A stretch of 64,000 bases of DNA from Heterobilharzia americana (GCA_944470555.2 OX104132.1:15385755-15449754), one strand, 5' to 3'; positions 1 to 12,512 are shown, counted from the first letter of the stretch. Notes: generated by a model from the letters alone, not told the origin. A program made the numbers and translations.

Positions 1-87
1 TCCATACCATCCCCACTTTTCGGTACTAAGTATTAAAGCTTCATTACTTATATCGAAGGACCTACTAAATTGTTTCTTCAAACTTAC

Positions 88-384
88 CAGTGAACCAGAA
101 CTGCACCACCAGAAACCCTGGCTTCGTGAATGAAAAAGCACGCATCTTTAAAGAACTTGGTAATATCCTGCTTAGCGTCATCATCTGCACGGAAGAATTT
201 TTGCTTCCTGGAAGGACACTGAATTAATCAGGAGTATCATGCTACCACCCGGTACCTTGAAATCATAATGGAGAATACTGCATACGTGTGTGATTCCGTG
301 ATCTTCAAGTTGAGATTTTGCCTGTGCACTGGTGACTCCACCAATATAGATGCCAGATACAATCCGAGACATTCCACCACCCAT
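88..384 (-). CDS. DUSP15/DUSP22-type dual-specificity phosphatase, 5' exons 1-2 (gene leaves the window on the left)
   Basis: Exon 1 is 384-256 (43 codons) and exon 2 is 218-88 (43 codons plus two bases), joined across a 37-nt GT-AG intron at 255-219. The protein begins MGGGMSRIVSGIYIGG and continues to GITHVCSILHYDFK; exon 2 includes FFKDACFFIHEARVSGG and ends in VLVHC. This follows the N-terminal half of DUSP22 (JKAP) and DUSP15: the strand leading to the substrate-recognition loop, then the helix before the P-loop. The M-G-x-x-x-S start fits an N-myristoylation signal, which those two phosphatases also have, so membrane attachment is inferred. The start at 384 was chosen for that motif; an in-frame ATG at 372 is possible. 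The Cys codon of the HCx5R signature is split TG|C at the donor at 87, so the rest of the catalytic loop lies outside. Family assignment is good; choice between DUSP15 and DUSP22 is not possible. Confidence 0.82.
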
Positions 385-519
385 TCTCACTCTGTATATC
401 GAACAAATCACAGACGCCAGACACAAATATGACCACCGATACCCAATATTCAACTTCGCGCGAGTGAGATAATGAGTTGACTTTTCTGGTCAGGACTGGT
501 TACTGCGATCCAATGTCCA

Positions 520-770
520 ATATCCAATATTGACAATGCGAGTGTAGAAAACTGGTAGTTTTCGATCTCTCGCATCTAGTTCTTAGGGCTTGGTTCGAGT
601 TGTTCGGTTCACTCCTGCAGTGAACGAGGAAATACCCTCTGCTTTCTTGCTTTTAGCTTCGGTGAGGTGGATGTTTTGTGGGTTAGTAAATTGTAATTTG
701 TAGAGTGATTAGGGAACTACAGGTTGCTGGAAAGTTAAGGGCACTGCCGTGACTCCTTTCTGTGTAGGTA
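520..770 (+). repeat. Copy 1 of a ~250-bp module shared with 4087 and 43267 (probable LINE 5' region)
   Basis: The stretch starts with repeated CCAATATCCAATAT, passes a block like ACTGGTAGTTTTCGATCTC, and ends near GGAACTACAGGTTGCTGG. The same order of blocks occurs at 4087-4310 and 43267-43470, all on the plus strand. At 43 kb the module sits directly upstream of a LINE endonuclease reading frame, so it is best read as a 5' untranslated region. Here it is not followed by plus-strand LINE coding sequence. Confidence 0.5.
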
Positions 771-784
771 CCTGAAAGAGAATA

Positions 785-912
785 GCAAGGTAGTGGTAAA
801 AGAATGAAGAGAGAATAAAAAAAGAAGAAGGAGGAAAAATAAGAGAAAAGAAAAGGGAAGGAGAAGAAAAGGAGGGGTGAAAAAGATGAATGGAAAGAAA
901 GGAAGGTATTTG
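785..912 (+). repeat. Purine-rich tract
   Basis: About 130 bases composed almost only of A and G (short units such as AAGAAGAAGGAGG and GGAAAGAAAGGAAGG). It lies between the module at 520-770 and the downstream end of the minus-strand LINE. It holds no reading frame of note; it may be simple-sequence DNA or a LINE tail. Confidence 0.6.
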
Positions 913-945
913 GAAATCGTGCGAATGGTCGCGTGGGTTTGGTCT

Positions 946-3900
946 CTACAGAAGAATTAGCAGGTAATGTGGGTGCATTAAGGAAAGAGATTGTGAGTGG
1001 TAGTTGGGAGGGAGTTGGGGTCTAGTGAGGTTGGTGACTACCTGAGTACGTCCGTGGTAGTCCATGCGAGGTGACATAACTGTCTGATCGTCTCTTGAAT
1101 GAGTCGACTGAGGGAGCCATAACGATATGTCACGGTAAGGCATTCCATAAAGCATATACTCTTAGGGAGAAGAATTTGGACCTGAGTATGGTGTTGGCTC
1201 TCTGGTGTGCTATCTTAATGGGGTTTCCTCGTGAAGATCGTTGAGTTGCAGGCAAAATTGACTTGTTTGCATGGTCTGCCTGATGGGCGATCTTGTATGC
1301 CATAATAAGGTCACCCCTTTTCCTGCGATAACCCAAGGGAAATAGGTTTAATTGTTTAAGTCTTTCAGGATACGTCCTTCCCTTTAGCCCCACAACTGAT
1401 TTTATTGCAGTTCTTTCTTTCGAGGTGATTAGAGTCTGTCTTGAATGTTGGAGGAGCCACCGTATTGAAGACCTCTAGGTGCGGCCGCACGTAGGATTTG
1501 AAAATGGTGAGGAAGAGTTCGGGAGTGAGGGCGCCAAGCTGTCTACGCAGAAAGTGTAGAATGGCGTTCGCTCTGGTTGTCATACCTTTGTAGTTGGAGC
1601 TGGTGTCCAAGGTGTCGGAGAAGTTGAGCCCCAAATCTTTCTCCATGGACACTCTGGTGATAGCACGGTTGCTCAACATGTACTGGAAGTCGGTCGTACT
1701 TGCCTCATTTTTACTGATGTGCATTACTTTGCACTTTTCCAGTTGAAGCTCAGGCCATTTTCCGACGACCAGAGCTCGAGTTGCTGCAATCCTTTTGTAG
1801 CGCTGTACAATCAGCTTCTTCGTTTACCACCCTCCAAATTTTTATGTCGTCAGCGAAGAGGAGGATGGGTGAGGATATTTTGTCTGGCAGATCGTTGACA
1901 AACAGGAGGAACAGAAGCGGTCCTAGGATTGCTCCTTGGGATACTCCTGACGTCTAGGGCCTCCACTCCGACCTTATTTTGTTTACTGTGGTGCAGAACC
2001 GCCTCCCTTCCAGGTACTCCATGAACCAAGAGAGTAGGGGTTCACTTATACCAGCTGACATGATCTTGTGAAGCAGTACTGTGGGTGGGACACTGTCAAA
2101 TGCTTTGGTAGGTCGAGAAGTACAACATGCATCAGTTTTTCTGTTATCCCAGCTTTGTGTCCAGTCATCCCAGGCGGTTGGTAAGTTGGTGGCACATGAG
2201 CGACCACTCCGAAAGCCGTGCTGAGCAGTATGGACAGTGTTTTCCCTATTGAGGAATTCCCAGATAGTGTCAGCTACCAGGCTTTCCAACACCTTCGACA
2301 CAATAGGGAGTAGGGCAATTGGCCTGTAGCTGCCAGGGCTTTTTCTGTCTCCTCCCTTGAAGATGGGTGACAAGATGGCGCTCTTCCATCCTTTAGGGAG
2401 TTTGCACGAGTCTACTGAGTGCTCAGAGAGGTTGCGAAGTGGTTCAGTAAGCACCTCGGTGCAGTTATTTTTGAACCACTGGTTTTAGGTTATCGCAGCC
2501 AGGGGACTTGCCCGGACGTGACCTAGATAGTTTCTCGAACGTCTTTTTCTCTGTAACAGAGACTTGGCAGAGGTATTCATCATCTGTGACCTGGTCGGTG
2601 TCGTAGCGAGTCGGTGTGGATCTTGTGTCAGTGCTAAGTTGGGCTTGGAAGTGTGAGCTCAAAAGCTTGGCAATCTCTAGACCATCTAGTACACTCCCGT
2701 CATGGCCTGTGACAAGATTCACTCCCTTACTGGTCGACTTTCTTCTCGACATGAAGCGGTACAAGTTTTTGGGATTGCTTTGTAACCTCGCTGCCAAGTT
2801 TGTTTGATAGGAACATCTGTCGCTACGCACTCTTATGTTACAGCGGTTGTGAATCCTTTTGTAGTTCAAGAAGTCAGACTCCCTGCGTGATGTACGCCAC
2901 TTGAACCAAGCCTGCTTCTTGCTCTGGATAAGCCTCTCTGTCCCACGCTTTAACCATGAGGTTCTCACTGATTGTCTGTGTTACTTCTGGTACACTGTGA
3001 CTGATGGCCCCAGTGATTATTTTCTTCAACTCCAACCAGTGTTCATCTATTGTGAGATGAGCCCAGTCCACTGGCCATGATGCATTCATGAGGTAGGCCC
3101 TCATGAGCTCATAGTTGGCCTTGCTGTAGCAAGGGAAGGTGTTGGACGTCTCCAGTTGCAGAGCCTCCCTAGTAATCATGGGGAGGTGATTACAGCGTGG
3201 TCACTGAGGCCAAAGGGGGGTCGGATGCAAACGTCCTCAATGAGAAGTTCATCATTAGTCAGAACGTAGTCAATGCGCGATGCGTTTCCGCTAGGTTCCC
3301 AGCGTGTGGCACCACCCACTTTCTCTGAGAGGCCAGCAGTCCCAATTGCATCCTTCAGCTTCTGATTGAAGGATCTGATGTGCCTCCCTTCCGTCTCGGA
3401 GAGGATGGACGGGGTGTTGAAGTCGCCGGCAATGACTACTGAATAGTAATTTGCAGAGGAAGTCGTTAAGATCACCTTGATGACCATTTCCTGTGTGTAG
3501 GGGAGCTGGTAGGGGACCAATATATGACCCGAGCAGGTATTTGGTATGGTAGAGGGTTAAGTAGCACCATAGAGATTCTGGGAGCTGGGTTAAGGCAGTA
3601 CCGCTAACCACCCTAGCCTTCAAACAGGAGTTTGCGTAGAGAGCCACCCCTGTGGCTCTGTCCCTGTCCCTGCGGAGGAGTAACACGCCGGTAACGTGCG
3701 TCTCTTCGTCGGAGATGTTTGGCGAGAGCCAGGATTCGGTGATGAATATGATATCGGAGTGCCGATTTTCACGCAGTCCTCATTTTTGCTACCTCCCCTC
3801 TTAACCCGCTAGCGTTGCTGTACATACATATAAGAGTGTGCCTGGTGAGAGGGGAGGTCTGGTTGTGTATTTTCGCGAGATGAGCTCTTACGTGGTTGGG

Positions 3901-4085
3901 TCTAGCGTCGCCAGTTCTCATAGGACTGGCATTGTTCCGTTTTTTGTTTTGTTCTTAACTTGGGTGGGGGCTGTAGCAGTGGTGGCTTCTTTACTTGGTG
4001 TATCTGACTCACTGGTCAGCGCCTGTGTGACGACCACTGCCTCCAGAGGTCTTGGTGGTTGCCGTCTCTCCTCTAGCCTTCAAAA
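946..4085 (-). mobile_element. CR1-like non-LTR retrotransposon remnant (ORF1 tail, endonuclease, reverse transcriptase), frameshifted
   Basis: Read from right to left. 4085-3850 gives a low-complexity Thr/Pro-rich stretch that may be the end of ORF1. 3830-3176 gives an apurinic-type endonuclease: YSNASGLRGEV, ITESWLSP, then VVIAGDFNTPS and the SDHAVI motif. 2968-2465 is the linker, with SRPGKSPGCDNLKP. 2454-1954 is reverse transcriptase with GSYRPIALLPIVSKVLE and AQHGFRSGRSC; it continues in another frame at 1960-1820 with GVSQGAILGPLLFLL and the catalytic FADD. 1724-950 is the C-terminal part, with RRKRGDLIMAYKI. At least five frame changes split the coding region, so it is dead, but the order is complete and the catalytic residues survive. 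SR1 is the known CR1-clade family in schistosomes; membership is inferred. Confidence 0.88.
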
Positions 4086-4086
4086 A

Positions 4087-4350
4087 ACCAAACACCAACA
4101 TCCAATATCCAACATCAATAATGCCAGCAGGGGAAACTTGTAGTTTTTAAGCTCTCACTTCTGTGTCTCCAGGCTTAGTTCTTTTGGCTCGGCTATACCC
4201 TTCGATGGTCACAGAAGTCTCTGTGTCTTCCTGCTTATAGCTTTGGAGGAAGTGATTGTATATTTGAAGGTATTTCCTCTTGCAGATTGTACCTGGGTTT
4301 GTTTTCTTTTGCGGGGGAGGAAGCAGAGCCTCTAATAAGGTCAATCAACC
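4087..4350 (+). repeat. Copy 2 of the LINE 5' module
   Basis: Begins with ACCAACATCCAATATCCAAC and runs through AACTTGTAGTTTTTAAGCTC and a CTTGCAGATTGTACC block, matching 43267-43470 block for block and 520-770 more loosely. It starts one or two bases from the 5' end of the minus-strand LINE at 4085, so the two elements are head to head. From 4350 to about 4930 I see no recognisable coding sequence. Confidence 0.5.
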
Positions 4351-4929
4351 GTTTGCAATTCCTGTTTTGTAGGCACCTGCAGGTTTGTCTTAAGCGCTAC
4401 TTAAAAAGTGACAGAAACAGGGTGAGCGGGTAATGAGAAAAAGAGGAGTGGAAAGTGCTCACGAAAAGATAAATGTAGCTAGCTTCCAATCCTTCTAACC
4501 TCCATGTCTAGTCCTGTGGCCGCACAGACGCATTTGTGTAACATTCGGCATTGGGAAAGCAGCATCAGGAAGTTCTATAAATTGAATGTTGTATCTGTAA
4601 ATCTAGTAGCGGATGCGCACGCGTGCATCAAACGATTCCAAGAGGCGAACTATTTAGTCAGTGGAGTCATCAGTAATTGCCAGAGATCAGTGACAGTTTG
4701 CACAAGATCCATGATTCCCGCATAAACAGAAACAAAACAATAATGCGGACCCAGTATACAAGTACCATTGTGGAGTTTTTCGTCACCACGTTAACATCTT
4801 TCGAGGCTAACGACCTAGATCAGCTAAAAACGCCACAAATGTGCTTTTGGTAGTTAAAAGTAGAAAGTTGGTGCGGGATGTCACTTTTCATATGTTGCTT
4901 CTCCAGTTACTCATTCAAGCCATTTTAGA

Positions 4930-5720
4930 GCTATCGCGCAAAAATCAGGATTGATAAATCCGGTGAAAATGTGCAAACATTTTAGCTTTATGGATCAGCA
5001 CTGCAAAAGCATCTACTGGCGATTTTTGAGGAGGATTCGGTAAACAATGTCCTGATAAATAGTTCGCGATGCAAACAGGTAGGAACGCCTACGATGTTGG
5101 TGGGATTCCTCTACCGTCAGTACTGACCCACAGTGACCTAGGAGTGGCAGTAAGTTGCAATCTAAAGACCACGGCACACTGTAAATTGTTCGTATCTCGG
5201 AGTTTCAGGACACTTCGGGGATTATGCAGAACGTTCGGGAAAGTTAGCTGTGACATGTTCACGATAAGCACGTCCACAGGCAGGTCCAAACTAGAAAACC
5301 ACGCGCAGGTGACAACTCGTCTGAAGGGCGGCTCGGACCTACTGTAATGATTTCAGAGGACAGCCACCTAAATGATCCATGCGATGGCTGATCTGACCCA
5401 TGAAGATCGACCTAAGCTCCAGCTGAAGCCTTTTTATCCCGTCGCAGACGAAGAGGAGATCAAATCATGCTGTACAGGATTTTACGGAATGACTTCGAAC
5501 CCTGTCTATATTCCTTTTTTCTTCCAGCGGTGTCGGGTCAACTCAGATACTGTAACAGAAGATTACAAAGGCAAAGAACAAACGCGGTCCCCATCCAAAC
5601 CTGACGTTATCTGCGAATAATCGGGATGATGACTCACGCATGCATCGTAATTCACTACTATGGACCGGGAATAAAATTCAAAAAGGAACGTCTCAATAAT
5701 TATTTGCATCATCTTCCTCC
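4930..5720 (+). mobile_element. CR1-like LINE remnant, C-terminal part of the polyprotein only
   Basis: 5069-5347 reads GGIPLPSVLTHSDLGVAVS then LKTTAHCKLFVSRSFRTLRG, the connection region after the RT palm in CR1/Jockey-type LINEs. After a frame change, 5430-5620 reads like the C-terminal RRRGDQIMLYRIL ... FEPCLYSFF ... KEQTRSPSKPDV block. Palm motifs are not visible upstream, so this is a decayed fragment. It may belong to the same original insertion as the module at 4087, with a deletion between them. Confidence 0.7.
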
Positions 5721-8154
5721 AGTTTAGTATGGACTGATCGTGTATTTAGTATTGTTGGTAATACATAATAATCACAAAGGCATTTGTTCTTCTGTTTGTA
5801 ACCGCCTTTCATGCTTCTCAGGTTTTTGTTTATTGTAAACAGCAATACCGCCATCTTTTCCACTTTTTTCTTACTTTTATGGACGTCATTTTGAAATTCT
5901 GAGTGGAATAAAGACAACTTTGCTTGTGTCAGATGAATGGCTTTCATCTACTGTTATTGTTGACTTTTTAGTGGCATGCCTGGCAAATAAGCAATCCACA
6001 TCGTTGGTATGGAGCGTGAGAATATCTACGGAATGCTGTTGTCGGTGGCCTACAGTAACCTTTTGCTCTCAGATGGGGGAAACAATGGATTCTGGTATGT
6101 AAAATTCTTAAGCTCAATATGTATACTTTTCTATATAAACCAGGATAAACTACCTGGTTCAAACCTTGATTTTTGGTCCCTACGAACGTCCGATTTGCCT
6201 ATGTTGGTTATTGCTTTCAGTGATCTTTGGGTAAAATGGGAGTGAGGTCGTTCAGAAGTGGCTCATGAGTGATGATAGTAGTATAGGTGGCGGCAATAGT
6301 TTGTCCGAGGTCATACATTTGAAACCTGGCGCCGACCGATCATTGTCCAATTAGACAGCACAGTTGGGATCGTGCTTAAGCTGTGAGCTTCAAAGATTTT
6401 TTACAAACAAGCCGGATAATTCGAACTGGGAGAGTTTTAAGATTTGTTGGGAGGGGAATAACTGGGTGAGAAAGTCGTCAGTTGTAAGTACTGAGAGGAT
6501 GTTCGGGCCTTGTGGTATATTGCAGCGGAACCCCTGTCATCACGCGAAGGTTACGAATAAGCTGGGGCGTTATGGAAAGAGGCCGGGTAAACGTTAATGT
6601 TGCCTGAGTGCATTTTTGAGACCGTCAGAGATAACAATCGACGGGTCCGAACATATGTTTTACCAGCTTGCATAAACCGTTTGACTTCTCCACGCCCACG
6701 TCTGGGTCATGAGAAACAGTCCCGGATCCTTTTTGGATTCCAAAGTAGTAGATCCGGTAAACCTGACCGGTGGTCGGGCTTGTAGAAGAATGGAAGATTT
6801 ATCGAAGGACTGCGGTGTAGATTGGTTCAGGGAAAGCCGAATCGCTAGACACTTATTTGGACTGATCGTAGAAAGAGAACAGAATGGAAGGATAACTAAG
6901 AATAACGAAAGAGAAGAGATGGGAAAGGCAAAAGTAAGCAAAGAAAAGGAAATACCTGATTAAATTCAGAGAGCACGGGAAAGAAAACAGTGAAATAAGG
7001 AAACTTAATGAATAGGATGGAATGACAGAGAGTCAGAGAGGGTAAAGATGCAAGAGAGACTGTGGTTGGGATTGTGGAAATGGCAATAATAATACCAGCA
7101 ATGGTATGGTAACCGGAAAGTAAGACTTGCAACGGGGTAAAACAAGACGAGGCCGAGTTCATGGTAATGGTGGCAGTGAAAAATGGTCGGCGCGGGGGTA
7201 GCCGTGTTGCAGTAATGAGGGGTCAGTTGGTTGTTTCAGCCCGGTCTGTATATCAACTGGATACACGCGAGCCAAGTGGTGCTATCGACAGATGGAGTGG
7301 TGTCTGCCCTAGCAGGTAACGCGTTCCAGTAGCCGCATACTCAAAGCGAGAGAAAGTGTGAGCGTATGTGGTTTCCATCTTAGGTGACCGATTCTCTTTG
7401 GATTTCCATGACGATTGAGATGGTGATAACGTGGTAAAATTTTACCGTCTGGCTGACTTGGATAACCTAGTATCCTGTAGGGCGTTGGTGCCTACTTCCA
7501 GTGGGACCCACCGATGATTTGAAGATAAAGATCAATTAATTCCTTCTGATTATTATTTGAAGCCATCCGTTTACATCGAAAATGCTGCCCAAACATCCCA
7601 TTAGCCTGCAGATCAAGTGCTATATATCGTTCTATTTATCAGTGCATATGTGAACGACTTAATAGTAGCCAGCATATCTCAAACAAACAACCGCGGGAGT
7701 TGAGAACGCGTTTTAAACAGTTACATGAATATGGTGCAGCAAACGACTTGCGAAAGTTTAAACTTAGAAAATAAGCATCGCAGCTTATTAAATACTCCTC
7801 TCAGGAGTGGGAGGTGGTCTCATATAAAGATGGTGGGGACACTCATCCTTGTTAGAAGAAAGGGGACAAAGATCTGCTTCTTAGAGTAACTGAAGTAGTT
7901 AACCAAATGAAAATAGGGGAAACTTAGAATAGTGCAAGCAAATAACGTCTGCCATTGAAAACTGTCCGGACAAAAGACGGTTTCTCACAAAAAGGCTCTT
8001 CCGAAACACTTGTCGTAGGCCTTCGTTATGCCAAAACCTGGCGAGACAACAAATGTCAGTCTTCTTTTCCATACAGCCAAATAATTCTACGTGTCATGGG
8101 GTCTATAAGCCCACGTATTAGTGAATTTATGAGTTAACCAGAAGAAACCAAATA
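5721..8154. other. No gene recognised
   Basis: Short open frames occur on both strands but none shows a domain, codon pattern or repeat match that I can support. 6870-6960 and 7005-7060 are purine-rich. 7190-7360 is GC-richer than its surroundings without recognisable coding content. Confidence 0.5.
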
Positions 8155-8292
8155 TCCACCCTGGCAGCCGAGTGGTGGGTGCGTACGGCTGAGGAGTCTC
8201 ACACTGGCATGGAAAAGCTGTCTGGTACTCCCAGGCTTTCAACGGTATTCCAGCTGATGTCGGTCCATGATGAATACTGCCTTCGAATTGTA
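8155..8292 (+). repeat. tRNA/hammerhead SINE (family 1), decayed copy
   Basis: Contains GGCTGAGGAGTCTCACAC, then a changed stem II, then the family 3' block with CTCCCAGG and GATGTCGGTCCATGATGAAT. The GAAAC after stem II is altered, so the hammerhead core is broken. The tRNA-like head is hardly recognisable. Confidence 0.65.
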
Positions 8293-9790
8293 AACATTTA
8301 TGCCTGAACATCTAGTATGGAATATAGACAGCGATCAATTCACTATGCGCTTGAACGAGAGAAAGTAGTGTGTACGCAACTCTCAAATTTTTTTCGAGAA
8401 GTAGTCCTACCAACCTAGTTTGTACCAGTTCCAAAATAGTTGGATTCCTTCCAGCATACTTTCGGATATTCGTGCAGAAGGCATTGGACCACGCCTACTA
8501 TGTGAGGGTTAGTGCTTTCTTGGCTGCAGGGGGGGGGTGTGTTGAAAAGTATGACCAGCTACTTGGATATCGAGTACCGAGCCCACTAAGCCACCATCCA
8601 GACAATGATACAAAATATTGAGTGACGATTATTTGATGTTCTCTGGGCTTTGACGTGTTGTCGTGGACGTCTCAGCACCAGGTCCGGTGACGTCCTCAGC
8701 GCTAATTTCATCAAGTGTTACATGAGTGTCTAGGTAGTGGTTTGGTTGATGTTGAGTGTTATTCAACTGTAGGTTGCGGAAAAAAGACCTGCGACATACC
8801 CTGGCCTTTCACTCCATCTAGTCAAATTGAGATAAAAGTTATACTATTTGAGACTGCCACGTTTGGCATCATCACTCACTGTTTTGTTCCTCATTGATGT
8901 GTTGGTCGATAATAGTTGTTGGCGTCTTCGGGTCTGATTCAGTAGGGCAAACTAAAAGTCACCAACTCGTAAAATTATACAGTTTTATTCCAACCTATAC
9001 AACAGGCTTGTAACTGCTAACCTTAGGCTAACTGAAATCAATTAACGCCTAAGAATTCAGGATCTATCTGTGAAGTTTTGGTAACCACCGCATTCGAACT
9101 TCCGCAAACAGTACTTATGTCTTCAATCTTACCATATTTATGACACTACCGAAACGACAAGTAACGCACAAATAAACATTTTGCGATGAACAGGATGATT
9201 TAATACCATTAAGTTAAACCTTTGAAACCTGATAGTGTAGAAAGTTGCCAGAACGAACCCAATTATCTACAGAAAACTGTTACTGATCGACAAAAATGTG
9301 AATACTTAAGAAGATTAGGATGAAAAACGACTTGAATGTTAATTTATGATAAACATTTAGGTAAAAATAAATCTCTCGGAGTCTGAGAGGTGCGAGAAGA
9401 AGTTTGAAACAACTTCTCTGGATTCTCAGTACTAGTGTAGCGTCACACACTTCTCCAGAATCAATAGCCTAGGGTTCAACACTGATGCTGATCTTCACAG
9501 TTTTATCTGACTGGTTGAGGTAAAGGCACCTGGTCGAGCATCCTGAACACTCGGCACGCTATCGTGTTATGTTGCACTGCTCGTAATCGACCGTCTAGCC
9601 AGTTAGTTGGAACGCATCGGTATCTTGTATTGACCTCGCAAATCTACTATTCCATACGACTACGCTATTGTGCTCTTTGTTGGTCTCCTATTCGTGGGTA
9701 TATAGCAAGTTCGAATAATTAGTGATTGGCCTCCGCATCTGTCAAGTTCGTACCAGGGCAATTCCTAAGTTAGTAACAACTCAGTTTGGT
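8293..9790. other. No gene recognised
   Basis: AT-rich sequence with scattered short open frames. I see no domain, RNA gene or element that can be supported; 8450-8620 has an open frame without recognisable features. Confidence 0.45.
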
Positions 9791-9794
9791 GGTT

Positions 9795-9940
9795 GGCATG
9801 GATCAGTTGATTCTCAGGTAGTTCGATTCCTGGTTGGGTGGGTACATACTGTCGAGGAGCCCCATACTACAGGCATCCGGCGTTTATAATGGTGCTGCAA
9901 CTGATATCAGTCAGTAATGAATACCACCTTGGATCTAATA
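9795..9940 (+). repeat. tRNA/hammerhead SINE (family 1), strongly decayed copy
   Basis: A B-box-like GTTCGATTCC is followed by GTCGAGGAGCCCCATACTA and then by a relic of the 3' block (CAACTGATATCAGTCAG, ATGAATACCA). The GAAAC after stem II is lost. Confidence 0.55.
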
Positions 9941-10369
9941 CTAACGATAAGACTATAAATAACTAACTGGTCTCCTGGCCTTTAGTTAAATCTGAATACT
10001 TGCTTTCGGATTTCGATAACCGTTTGACTAGGCGGACCAGCGAGTTTACCGATATGAGCCTTTTGTGTTTATCGCAAAAATCCACCCGAACATTGCAGAA
10101 GGCACTAGTAAAATGGTCAAACCTGGCGTCGATACCATATAATAGATTGTGATCTCATTTACTTGGTTTCCTAGATGTATCATACAGAGAAACAGTATAA
10201 TTACCTGGATAGCAATTGTCCTAAGTCATATCAGGGTAACTCCTGAGTTTTGAAACGTGATTGATACAGTTATATTTCTCTCTTCTTGTTTTTGATGCAA
10301 GCGGTAGAAGTTTTCGGGAAGTCTACATTTGCCTAAACGACTCAGAACAACAGTTACAGACTTCATGCA

Positions 10370-11220
10370 GTGGTTCCATGTTTTAATCTGGCCACTTCAA
10401 GCCCTTTTCCAGCTTTGATCTACTCCAGTTAGCTTTGCGCAACGAAACAGACGGTGATTAGGCAGGCGTTACACAAATCCTAGCCGCCGAAGGCTCATGA
10501 CCTTGTCAACTGACTTCCTCTTCGCCCTGAAAACTCTACACTTGACTTCCACATTCCTGACTTGGTGACAATATGATGCACAGTTTATTCTACGAAGGTA
10601 ATGGTGGTCAAACACCTGAAATCTTCTCATGTCCTCTGTCTTTAGTGACCATGTTTCACAACCATACATTAGAATGCTTCAGCGCAGTCCACTCAGCGCT
10701 TAACGGACAATCGGATACCACTATAGAGCTACAGATGGCGTAGGGCAGTGAAATTTAATCGAGCCTTTTGTACCCGTGTAGAGATTTCGTTGGCCACTGA
10801 CCCCCCAGAGCTGATCCGACTTTCCAGGTAAGTGTAGTGTTCAACGCACAAAACCACCTCACTCTCTGTTGTTACTCGGGCAGTGTTGAGGACCAGTTCT
10901 GGAGCAATAATTTGTATTTGGGTGGTAAGAAGCGCATTCCGAAAATCCTCAGTGTTCAGAAGATCTTGATTTTGTCAGCGTCTTCATTCAACAAAACTGA
11001 GTACCCTAGATCTATCAAGGAGTTTCCTGTGATAAGATCAATCCCTGTAAACCAAGTGACAAGAAGGAGACATCCATATGTCCATGATAAAGTTGAATAA
11101 GAATGGGTATCTCAAGCAGGACATCGCTCGACAAACACAACTCACCATAAGCTCGAACAGTGTTGAAATACAGAGTGGTGCAGTTACTCGGCACCCCTCT
11201 CAGTAAGAGACATTTCATGG
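10370..11220 (-). mobile_element. SR2-like RTE-clade LINE fragment (RT palm to C-terminus)
   Basis: Read right to left: 11218-11015 contains TVRAYGELCLSSDV, the segment before the RT palm in SR2-type elements. 11000-10700, in shifting frames, has DADKIKIF, FGMRF and LLLQNW. 10669-10469 has MYGCETWSLKTEDMRRFQVF followed by a DHHYLRRINCASYCHQVRNVEV block. Frames are broken throughout and no catalytic box survives. It lies downstream of NDC80 in the same orientation. Confidence 0.8.
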
Positions 11221-11564
11221 AGTTAATATCTGACCGATACGCTCACGTCTGACACTTGCCCCGGTTTTCTCGGGTCTGCTGTTCCCGAGCTTTACCTAGG
11301 CATCTGGTGATCACGGAACCTAGAGTCTTAGACAGTGTTCATCAGGCTGACTACCCTACGGATATCACAAGATGACCTGATACGACTGAGAGAAAAAATT
11401 GTGTCCGAAACGCTATCCAGTGAATAATACTGTTTTAATGCGTGATACGTCTAATGAACGAAATAAAAGGAAACTTGGTATTATTTCCGTATGTTTGGTT
11501 GATGCCACAAACATTAACAGTACAAGTACGCGGAGGTCAACAAGTGTCTAGACATTGTTTTAAT

Positions 11565-11775
11565 GCAGGTTGGTATTTACCATGGACTTAAATCACAGTT
11601 GGAAACCCGGAAGCACTGAATAGCCATTTCGTCCTAGTACAGAACTCCTCAGCAATACATGACCATGATCCCGCCAGTCTGAACCCAGTACCTTCAGGTT
11701 CCGCAACAAGTACATTACCATTGAGTGGGGACCCCACAGTCACCCACGTCAGTTCAAGATATGGTACGACCTCCA
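11565..11775 (-). repeat. tRNA/hammerhead SINE (family 1) with intact hammerhead core
   Basis: On the minus strand, an A-box-like CTCAATGGTAATGTACTTG and a decayed B box are followed by CTGAGGAGTTC, a seven-base loop, and GGACGAAA at 11652-11627. CUGANGA, a four-pair stem II (one G-U pair) and GAAA are all present. A 3' block with the family end follows toward 11569. Confidence 0.7.
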
Positions 11776-12368
11776 TCCAATGTCATCGTTGAGCAACTGT
11801 CCTCACACCAGACTTAATTAGCCCTATGGGTCACGACTTCGCGAGTCGCACCTCGAAGAAAGTCACTAGCGCTTGATAGTGAACGCCTATAATTAGGATA
11901 TGGCCTAAACACCATGTAAGTTTGTTAACAAATGAATGCAAGAACTGAAGTATGAGTTAGCAACTGAGACTGATACACGGAAAGCCTGGTATCTTAGAAC
12001 AGGACTAATGCATGTAAACAGCTATGTCCTTCCTTTATTTCAGAGATCCAGGAGCATCCAACATTATAGTTATCGAAAGTGTTTCAACAGTTTTCTCTAT
12101 TCTTTCACTTATAAATACTTACAAGATGTTGAAAAGGCTTGCAAACGGTTTTGTGACTTTAAAAACATGTTATTATTACGGGTTACTCAGAACCCATGTG
12201 ACAAGTACAGACTGGTTTTTTTCATTCATTCTTCAGACTAATACAGGTAGAAAAAACAGCTTTTGTACCTAAAACAATCTGTTCACAACAATAACAACAA
12301 CAACAAAACCCAGTGGGTATGATTAGAAGTACACAAATAAGCATATTACAAAAGTTCAAAACTGATCA

Positions 12369-12512
12369 CTACTGTTTACATTCAGCATATTGCTCTAATG
12401 CTTTTTGAACTTTATTTTCAATTCGTCGAGCAGTTGACTGTATTTCCTCACGTAACAAATTCACATGCATTTGCCAGGTTCGATCAGCAGATTCCTTTGT
12501 CTTAAAGTACGA
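12369..12512 (-). CDS. NDC80: NDC80 exon 11: C-terminus and stop
   Basis: 47 codons and TAG. Acceptor TTTTGTGTAG before 12512. Reads SYFKTKESADRTWQMHVNLL, then EEIQSTARRIENKVQKALEQ, YAECKQ, stop. It matches human TTTEERRKVG...VDREYEEC and ends about 18 residues short of the human C-terminus. In the complex this end pairs with SPC24/SPC25 (family knowledge). Confidence 0.92.
   Translation of the reverse strand, partial: SYFKTKESADRTWQMHVNLLREEIQSTARRIENKVQKALEQYAECKQ

Noticed and set aside
3838..4143. Plus-strand open frame of 101 codons
   Set aside because: Antisense to the ORF1 tail and endonuclease start of the minus-strand LINE; no domain.
11936..12272. Plus-strand open frames next to the NDC80 stop codon
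   Set aside because: No domain, no splice context; the region fits the NDC80 3' untranslated sequence on the other strand.
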